Positions 1-5,377 of a stretch of DNA of 5,377 bases are shown here, one piece after another. The stretch is taken from the NCBI GenBank assembly GCA_902772795.1, contig CACYBZ010000073.1:1-5377 (forward strand). The letters are read 5' to 3'. Below the pieces are notes generated by a model. That model saw only the letters and a program-made list of their open reading frames with translations, did not search any database and was not told the DNA's origin. The translations under genes were made by a program, and so were the position numbers. Position 1 is the stretch's first letter; each line of letters opens with the position of its first letter. This DNA comes from an uncultured Ruminococcus sp. (GTDB taxonomy: Bacteria > Bacillota > Clostridia > Oscillospirales > Acutalibacteraceae).

Positions 1-2648
1 AGGTTAGAACCGTAACATTTATGGCAGACACCGTGTTTTGCACGACAACCCAGAATAGAACGGATTTTGACTTTTTCCACACCACTGTCAGCAATGATTT
101 TCGCTTCTTTGTCGGTCATCATGACATCTTTGGAAACAAGCACATCGCCGGTTTCAGGGTCGACAAAATCATCAACGAGATATCTGCCGAGCAGTCTTTC
201 TGTGATATCTTCAATCTTTCTCTTGCCGTCGTAGATGGTGTAGACATCAAGACCTTCATGAGTACCGCAATCGTCCTCTTTGACGATGACTTCCTGTGAA
301 ACGTCAACCAGACGTCTGGTAAGATAACCCGAGTCAGCTGTACGCAACGCTGTATCGGCAAGGCCTTTACGGGCACCACGGGACGAAATGAAGTATTCCA
401 GAATGTTAAGACCTTCACGGTAGTTAGCACGGATAGGAATTTCAATCGTTTTACCGGAGGTGTTGGCGATAAGACCACGCATACCAGCCAGCTGTCTGAT
501 CTGCGACATACTACCACGGGCACCTGAATCTGCCATCATCCAGATAGGATTATATCTGTCCATATTGTCTTTCAGAGCGTCGGTAACGTCATCGGTTGCC
601 TTGTTCCAGATTTTCAGAACATTCTTGTAGCGTTCGTCATTACTCAACAGACCCATGTTATACAGTTCGGTGATTTCGTCCTTATCCTCTTCTGCCTGCT
701 GAATAATTTCCTTTTTAGCCGGAGGAATCGCTGCGTCACAAACGGCAACGGTAATGGCACCGATGGTAGAATACTTGTAACCCTGCGATTTAATCGCATC
801 GAGAACAGTAGAAGTACGGTCTGTACCATGAACTTTGATACATTTGTCAATAATCTTGCCAAGCTGAGATTTACCGACAAGGAAATCAATTTCATATTTA
901 AGATAGTTTTCGGGAATTGTTCTGTCAACGAAACCTAAATCCTGAGGAATAGGGTGGTTGAAAATAATACGTCCGACAGTTGTATCAACCATTGCCGTAA
1001 CGGACTGACCGTTGAAAATATCTGTACGGCGTACTTTTATTTTGGAATGAAGCGTAATGACTTTACTGTAATAAGCCATGATAGCCTCATTTTCATCTCT
1101 GAAGCATTTGCCTTCGCCGGGTTCGCCGTCTTTGTCCAGAGTAAGGTAGTAAGACCCCAGAATCATATCCTGTGTAGGGATAACGACGGGACGACCGTCT
1201 GACGGTTTCAACAGGTTACCTGCCGCCAGCATTAAGAATCTTGCTTCTGCCTGTGCTTCTGCCGAAAGCGGAACGTGTACAGCCATCTGGTCGCCGTCAA
1301 AGTCAGCGTTGTAGGCGGTACAGACGAGGGGGTGAAGTTTCAGTGCACGACCCTCAACCAGAACGGGTTCAAAAGCCTGAATACCCAGACGGTGAAGTGT
1401 AGGAGCACGGTTAAGCAATACGGGGTGTCCCTTGATAACCACTTCCAGAGCGTCCCATACTTCGGGTTTTGCTCTTTCCACAGCTTTTCTTGCGGCTTTG
1501 ATGTTGGCAACGGTTTTCTTTTCGACCAGTCTTTTCATGACAAAAGGCTTGAAAAGTTCCAGAGCCATTTCCTTGGGCAGACCGCACTGATAGATTTTCA
1601 GTTCAGGGCCGACAACGATAACCGAACGACCGGAGTAGTCAACACGTTTACCGAGCAGGTTCTGACGGAAACGCCCCTGTTTACCTTTGAGCATATCGGA
1701 AAGCGATTTCAAAGGTCTGTTATTGGGACCCGTAACAGGACGGCCACGTCTGCCGTTGTCGATAAGAGCGTCAACAGATTCCTGTAACATACGTTTTACG
1801 TTTCTGATAATGATGTCGGGGGCTTCCAGTTCCAGCAGTTTTCTCAGACGGTTGTTTCTGTTAATAACACGTCTGTACAAGTCATTGAGGTCTGAGGTAG
1901 CAAAACGACCGCCGTCCAGCTGAACCATAGGACGGATATCGGGAGGAATAACAGGAACAACATTCATAATCATCCATTCAGGACGGTTACCCGATATTCT
2001 GAATGCTTCGACAACTTCCAGTCTTTTTACCAGTCTTACTTTTTTCTGACCGCTGGCATCTTCCAGTTCTTCTTTCAGTTCGGCAGATAATGCGTCGAGG
2101 TCAATTTCTGCCAGAAGTTTCTGAATGGCTTCCGCACCCATGCCTGCTTCAAAATCATCGTCATATTTTTCACGCATATCCCTGTATTCCTGGTCGGTAA
2201 GGATTTGCTTTTTCATCAGTTCCGTATCTTCGCCGGGATTAATAACGATGTAGGAAGCAAAATACAGTACCTTTTCCAGTAAACGGGGAGAAATATCCAA
2301 CATCAGACCTATTCTGGAGGGAATGCCTTTAAAGTACCAGATGTGCGAAACAGGAGCAGCAAGTTCGATATGCCCCATTCTTTCACGTCTGACTTTGGAA
2401 CGGGTAATTTCTACGCCACAGCGTTCACATACTTTTCCTTTAAAGCGGATTCTCTTATACTTACCGCAGTGACATTCCCAGTCTTTCTGAGGTCCGAAAA
2501 TCCTTTCACAGAAAAGACCTTCGGGTTCAGGTTTCAGTGTACGGTAGTTGATGGTTTCGGGCTTGGTGACTTCTCCGTAAGACCATTCTCTGATTTTATC
2601 GGGAGATGCCAGTCCGATTTTAATTGAATCAAAAACATTAAACTCCAT
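1..2648 (-). CDS. rpoC: RNA polymerase beta-prime subunit (RpoC), C-terminus cut off by the window edge
   Basis: Beta-prime subunit of DNA-dependent RNA polymerase, which carries the catalytic magnesium site of transcription. The frame is open for 882 complete codons from ATG at 2648-2646 to the left edge, with no stop. The start is supported by a Shine-Dalgarno just upstream and by the N-terminal homology ([17 protein letters not shown], residues 10-26). In order I see: zinc site 1 with Cys59, Cys61, Cys74 and Cys77; the clamp region, with [20 protein letters not shown] at about 242-261; switch-2 region [20 protein letters not shown] near 321-340; the catalytic NADFDGD at 447-453 with Asp449, Asp451 and Asp453; F-loop and bridge helix at about 728-785; and zinc site 2 with Cys794, Cys868, Cys875 and Cys878. 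It is colinear with B. subtilis RpoC (about 1,199 aa), so about 300 residues, including the trigger loop, lie outside the window. It is presumably co-transcribed with rpoB. All key residues are present and I see no sign of decay. Identity is near certain. Confidence 0.98.
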   Translation of the reverse strand, partial: MEFNVFDSIKIGLASPDKIREWSYGEVTKPETINYRTLKPEPEGLFCERIFGPQKDWECHCGKYKRIRFKGKVCERCGVEITRSKVRRERMGHIELAAPVSHIWYFKGIPSRIGLMLDISPRLLEKVLYFASYIVINPGEDTELMKKQILTDQEYRDMREKYDDDFEAGMGAEAIQKLLAEIDLDALSAELKEELEDASGQKKVRLVKRLEVVEAFRISGNRPEWMIMNVVPVIPPDIRPMVQLDGGRFATSDLNDLYRRVINRNNRLRKLLELEAPDIIIRNVKRMLQESVDALIDNGRRGRPVTGPNNRPLKSLSDMLKGKQGRFRQNLLGKRVDYSGRSVIVVGPELKIYQCGLPKEMALELFKPFVMKRLVEKKTVANIKAARKAVERAKPEVWDALEVVIKGHPVLLNRAPTLHRLGIQAFEPVLVEGRALKLHPLVCTAYNADFDGDQMAVHVPLSAEAQAEARFLMLAAGNLLKPSDGRPVVIPTQDMILGSYYLTLDKDGEPGEGKCFRDENEAIMAYYSKVITLHSKIKVRRTDIFNGQSVTAMVDTTVGRIIFNHPIPQDLGFVDRTIPENYLKYEIDFLVGKSQLGKIIDKCIKVHGTDRTSTVLDAIKSQGYKYSTIGAITVAVCDAAIPPAKKEIIQQAEEDKDEITELYNMGLLSNDERYKNVLKIWNKATDDVTDALKDNMDRYNPIWMMADSGARGSMSQIRQLAGMRGLIANTSGKTIEIPIRANYREGLNILEYFISSRGARKGLADTALRTADSGYLTRRLVDVSQEVIVKEDDCGTHEGLDVYTIYDGKRKIEDITERLLGRYLVDDFVDPETGDVLVSKDVMMTDKEAKIIADSGVEKVKIRSILGCRAKHGVCHKCYGSN

Positions 2649-2659
2649 GTATATGCCTT

Positions 2660-2666
2660 ACCTCCA
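2660..2666 (-). promoter_or_regulatory. Ribosome binding site of rpoC
   Basis: The minus strand reads TGGAGGT here, a strong match to the anti-Shine-Dalgarno sequence. Its GGAGG core ends 12 nt before the rpoC ATG, slightly longer than the most common spacing. It lies inside the 21-nt gap between the rpoB stop and the rpoC start (2649-2669). The gap is too short for a promoter or an intrinsic terminator, and I see no hairpin in it. This supports ATG 2648 as the rpoC start and co-transcription of the two genes. Confidence 0.88.
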
Positions 2667-2669
2667 GTA

Positions 2670-5377
2670 TTAAAGTTCGTCACTGCCGTATCCGTCACCG
2701 AAATCATCAAAGAAGTCATCGGTATCTTCTTCGGCAAAAGCGGATTCATCAATCATATTGTCGCCTTCCTGGTCTTCATCATACTGATAGCCGTCCATAC
2801 CGGAAGTCATGACGGATTCACCGTCAAAGATATCGCCGTCATCAGGAATATCACCGTCTTTGGCAACAGGGAGGTCATCATCGTCATCGAAATGTTGCCT
2901 GAGGTCAATTTCTTCCTTGTTTTTGTCGAGCACTCTTACATCGAGGGCAAGCGACTGTAATTCCTTTACCAATACTTTGAAAGATTCAGGAACACCGGGA
3001 GTAGGAATATTCTGTCCTCTGACAATCGCCTCATAGGTCTGTACACGTCCGACTACGTCATCAGATTTTACCGTAAGGATTTCCTGTAAGGTATATGCCG
3101 CACCGTATGCTTCCAGAGCCCATACTTCCATTTCACCGAAACGCTGTCCGCCGAACTGAGCTTTACCGCCGAGAGGCTGCTGTGTAACGAGTGAGTAAGG
3201 ACCTGTAGAACGTGCATGGATTTTATCATCGACAAGATGATGCAGTTTAAGATAATACATATAACCCACGGTAACGGGATTGTCAAACCATTCGCCGGTA
3301 CGACCGTCACGCAGCCATGTTTTACATTGTGAAGCAATAATACCCTTTTCCTTTTCGGGAGGCAGTTCGGGGTTATCGCTGTTACGGTGAATTTCAAAAC
3401 TCTTGAAACACTCACCGAAGTCAATCTGTTTGGGAGATGTCGGGGGAGGTAATTCGCCTTTTTCCGCCTTTTTGCTGATTTCGTCGTAAATCCTGAAGAT
3501 ATCCTGTTCATGAGCACCGTCAAAGACAGGCGTCATGATTTTCCAGCCAAGAGCCTTTGCGGCATAACCGAGGTGTACTTCCAGTACCTGACCGATGTTC
3601 ATACGGGAGGGAACGCCCAGAGGGTTAAGCACGATATCCAGCGGAGTACCGTCAGGCAGGAACGGCATATCTTCCATAGGCAGAATACGGGAAACGACAC
3701 CCTTGTTACCGTGACGACCTGCCATTTTATCGCCGACGGAAAGTTTTCTCTTCTGTGCGAGATAGCATCTTACTACCTTGTTGACACCTGGCTGTAATTC
3801 ATCGGCACTGTTTTCTCTGGTAAATACCTTTACATCGACAACAATACCCGATTCACCGTGCGGAACTCTCAAAGACGTATCTCTGACTTCTCTTGCTTTT
3901 TCACCGAAAATCGCACGTAACAATCTTTCTTCAGCGGTAAGTTCCGTTTCACCTTTCGGTGTGACCTTACCGACAAGAATATCGCCGGCCTTGACTTCTG
4001 CACCGATATGAATAATACCCTGTTCGTCAAGATCTTTGAGCATATCATCGCCGACATTCGGAATATCCCTGGTAATTTCTTCAGGACCTAATTTTGTATC
4101 TCTGGAATCTATTTCATATTCTTCAATATGAATAGAAGTATAAACGTCATCTCTGACAATTTTTTCGTTGATGAGAACAGCGTCCTCGTAGTTGTAACCC
4201 TCCCACGTCATAAAGCCGATGAGGGCATTTTTACCCAGACTGATTTCACCGTTGCAGGTTGCAGGGCCGTCAGCCAGAACTTCATTTTTTCTGACTCTCT
4301 GTCCTTTTTTGACAACAGGAATCTGGTTGATACAGGTACTCTGGTTAGAACGCATGAACTTGGTAATTTCAAAATCCTGAGTTCTGCCGGAATCGTATTT
4401 TACCGAAATCCTGTCAGCACTGACATTCTGAATGACACCGTCATCTTCGGAAAGAATACAGATACCCGAGTCAACGCCTGCCTTGTATTCCATACCTGTA
4501 CCGACAATAGGGGATTCTGTTACCAGAAGCGGAACAGCCTGTCGTTGCATGTTGGAACCCATCAGAGCACGGTTAGCGTCATCGTTTTCGAGGAAAGGAA
4601 TCATAGCGGTAGCAACAGACACAACCATTCTGGGGGAAACGTCCATATAGTCGAAACGGTCTTTGTCAAGTTCAACGAATTCATCTCTGAAACGACCGTT
4701 GACCACAGCATTTTTAAATCTGCCGTTTTCGTCAAGGGGAACGTTTGCCTGTGCGACGATAAAGTTGTCTTCCTTGTCAGCCGTCATATATTCCACTTCA
4801 TCAGTGACAATACCCGTTTCTTTGTCAACTTTGCGGAAAGGTGCTTCAATAAAGCCGTACTTGTTGATTTTCGCAAAAGTAGCGAGGTAGGAAATCAGAC
4901 CGATATTAGGACCTTCCGGGGTTTCGATAGGACACATACGACCATAGTGGCTGTAGTGAACGTCACGGACTTCAAATCCTGCTCTGTCTCTGGAAAGACC
5001 GCCCGGACCTAACGCAGAAAGACGTCTTTTGTGAGTAAGTTCAGCGAGGGGGTTTGTCTGATCCATGAACTGGGAGAGGGGAGAAGAACCGAAAAACTCT
5101 TTAATGGCTGCGGTTACGGGACGGATATTGATAAGATTGTTCGGTGTAAGTCTTTCGATATCCTGAGCATTGAGGGTCATTCTTTCTCTGATAACTCTTT
5201 CCAGACGGTAGAAACCAATTCTGAACTGATTCTGTAACAGTTCGCCGACACAACGGATACGACGGTTACCGAGGTGGTCGATATCATCTGTAACGCCGAT
5301 GTTGTGAGCGAGGTTATTCATATAGTTGATGGTGGCAAAAATATCATCAACCGTAATGATATTGGGAATCAAATCAT
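2670..5377 (-). CDS. rpoB: RNA polymerase beta subunit (RpoB), N-terminus cut off by the window edge
   Basis: Beta subunit of RNA polymerase, the partner of beta-prime in the catalytic cleft and the target of rifamycins. The first complete codon is GAT at 5375-5373 and the stop is TAA at 2672-2670. The TTG at 5372 is internal: by colinearity with B. subtilis RpoB about 370 residues precede it. Counting from that TTG codon as residue 1, I see [13 protein letters not shown] at 28-40; the rifamycin region at 95-121 ([11 protein letters not shown] to RRLSAL); [20 protein letters not shown] at 140-159; [13 protein letters not shown] at 386-398; the flap with [10 protein letters not shown] at 484-493; [12 protein letters not shown] at 547-558, whose Lys549 and Lys557 match E. 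coli Lys1065 and Lys1073; and the highly conserved [18 protein letters not shown] at 719-736 running on to [18 protein letters not shown] at 747-764. Two departures from the family norm are a longer spacer at 621-688 and an acidic tail after 828. The large insertion of E. coli beta between flap and lysines is absent. Identity is near certain. Confidence 0.98.
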   Translation of the reverse strand, partial: DLIPNIITVDDIFATINYMNNLAHNIGVTDDIDHLGNRRIRCVGELLQNQFRIGFYRLERVIRERMTLNAQDIERLTPNNLINIRPVTAAIKEFFGSSPLSQFMDQTNPLAELTHKRRLSALGPGGLSRDRAGFEVRDVHYSHYGRMCPIETPEGPNIGLISYLATFAKINKYGFIEAPFRKVDKETGIVTDEVEYMTADKEDNFIVAQANVPLDENGRFKNAVVNGRFRDEFVELDKDRFDYMDVSPRMVVSVATAMIPFLENDDANRALMGSNMQRQAVPLLVTESPIVGTGMEYKAGVDSGICILSEDDGVIQNVSADRISVKYDSGRTQDFEITKFMRSNQSTCINQIPVVKKGQRVRKNEVLADGPATCNGEISLGKNALIGFMTWEGYNYEDAVLINEKIVRDDVYTSIHIEEYEIDSRDTKLGPEEITRDIPNVGDDMLKDLDEQGIIHIGAEVKAGDILVGKVTPKGETELTAEERLLRAIFGEKAREVRDTSLRVPHGESGIVVDVKVFTRENSADELQPGVNKVVRCYLAQKRKLSVGDKMAGRHGNKGVVSRILPMEDMPFLPDGTPLDIVLNPLGVPSRMNIGQVLEVHLGYAAKALGWKIMTPVFDGAHEQDIFRIYDEISKKAEKGELPPPTSPKQIDFGECFKSFEIHRNSDNPELPPEKEKGIIASQCKTWLRDGRTGEWFDNPVTVGYMYYLKLHHLVDDKIHARSTGPYSLVTQQPLGGKAQFGGQRFGEMEVWALEAYGAAYTLQEILTVKSDDVVGRVQTYEAIVRGQNIPTPGVPESFKVLVKELQSLALDVRVLDKNKEEIDLRQHFDDDDDLPVAKDGDIPDDGDIFDGESVMTSGMDGYQYDEDQEGDNMIDESAFAEEDTDDFFDDFGDGYGSDEL
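2673..2888 (-). other. Acidic C-terminal tail of RpoB
   Basis: The last 72 residues of beta contain 30 Asp or Glu, a single Lys and no Arg or His. They begin with a run of five Asp and end in GSDEL. Gly, Phe and Tyr separate the acidic clusters, so the segment is probably disordered. It follows the last conserved block ([21 protein letters not shown]), so it lies beyond the catalytic fold. Acidic tails of varying length are known on Firmicutes beta subunits, B. subtilis included. This one is strongly acidic, and its role cannot be read from the sequence. Confidence 0.85.
3309..3512 (-). other. Extended spacer in RpoB: candidate lineage-specific insertion of about 45 residues
   Basis: Between the conserved blocks TPVFDGA and DGRTGE this RpoB has 68 residues (621-688, counting from the TTG at 5372). 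By recall, B. subtilis and E. coli beta each have 23 there. The extra sequence is in frame, hydrophilic and proline-bearing. It contains [15 protein letters not shown] early, [11 protein letters not shown] late, and two cysteines (655 and 683). The conserved blocks on both sides continue in the same frame, so it is not a frameshift artefact. It is far too short and lacks the motifs for an intein. What it does is unknown to me. It could be one of the published lineage-specific beta insertions or one restricted to this clade. Confidence 0.7.
5010..5090 (-). other. Rifamycin-resistance-determining region of rpoB
   Basis: This segment aligns without gaps to E. coli beta residues 507-533. The residues whose substitution most often gives rifamycin resistance are all wild type: Gln at 513, Asp at 516, His at 526 and Ser at 531 (E. 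coli numbering). One position differs from the usual sequence: GSSPLSQF replaces GSSQLSQF, a proline at E. coli position 510. From the main determinants I infer a rifamycin-binding pocket, with the effect of the proline uncertain. Confidence 0.85.

Noticed and set aside
1275..1787. Plus-strand open frame of 170 codons antisense to rpoC
   Set aside because: It sits opposite the catalytic NADFDGD and switch-2 region of rpoC. The conservation is explained by rpoC, and I see no independent signal for a gene.
1..2648. Possible disruption or frameshift in rpoC
   Set aside because: Codon-by-codon reading from the ATG to the left edge gives continuous, conserved beta-prime sequence with no stop. The gene is only cut by the window edge.
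2534..2752. Minus-strand open frame of 72 codons spanning the rpoB-rpoC junction
   Set aside because: It is out of frame with both genes and begins inside the rpoB acidic tail. The strong Shine-Dalgarno in the gap serves the rpoC ATG at 2648 instead.
4128..5012. Plus-strand open frame of 294 codons antisense to rpoB
   Set aside because: It lies wholly opposite a well-conserved part of rpoB, and its translation resembles no family I recognise. Long antisense frames are expected when a highly expressed gene rarely uses the codons that read as stops on the other strand.
5370..5372. TTG as a start codon for rpoB
   Set aside because: The frame stays open to the window edge, and homology shows that about 370 residues of beta precede this point, so the TTG is an internal Leu codon.
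1..5377. Mobile elements, CRISPR arrays, RNA genes, inteins or a hidden accessory system
   Set aside because: Apart from the 21-nt gap, every base lies in rpoB or rpoC. I saw no spaced direct repeats, terminal inverted repeats, RNA gene signatures or intein motifs.

Overview
The window holds two genes and nothing else I can support: the 3' three-quarters of rpoB (beta subunit of RNA polymerase) followed by the 5' three-quarters of rpoC (beta-prime subunit). Both lie on the minus strand in the usual bacterial order. Read in the direction of transcription, rpoB enters at the right edge without its N-terminus and stops at 2670. A 21-nt gap with a clear Shine-Dalgarno follows, and rpoC starts at 2648 and runs off the left edge without its C-terminus. 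I translated rpoC codon by codon over all 882 complete codons in the window and found no in-frame stop and no frameshift.

The organism is most likely an anaerobic Firmicute of class Clostridia, perhaps Ruminococcus/Oscillospiraceae-like. This is inference from recalled homologues. Both proteins are colinear with Bacillus subtilis RpoB and RpoC. The visible part of beta lacks the large insertion that E. coli carries between its flap and the NTP-binding lysines. Beta-prime has Clostridia-like stretches such as [14 protein letters not shown] and [21 protein letters not shown]+C looks to be in the low-to-mid forties percent by eye. Genus cannot be fixed from this window.

Layout: 2670-5377 rpoB (about 370 N-terminal residues missing), 2649-2669 intergenic with the rpoC ribosome binding site, 1-2648 rpoC (about 300 C-terminal residues missing, including the trigger loop). 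The two products form the catalytic cleft of the RNA polymerase core. Beta contributes the rifamycin pocket, the flap and the two lysines near the initiating nucleotide. Beta-prime contributes the Mg-binding aspartate triad, zinc sites, clamp helices and bridge helix. All of these that fall inside the window look intact.

This is an ordinary housekeeping region, and I see no undescribed system. The points most worth a second look are an apparent 45-residue insertion late in beta, a long and very acidic beta C-terminal tail with a small internal repeat, and a proline in place of a usual glutamine in the rifamycin-resistance region.
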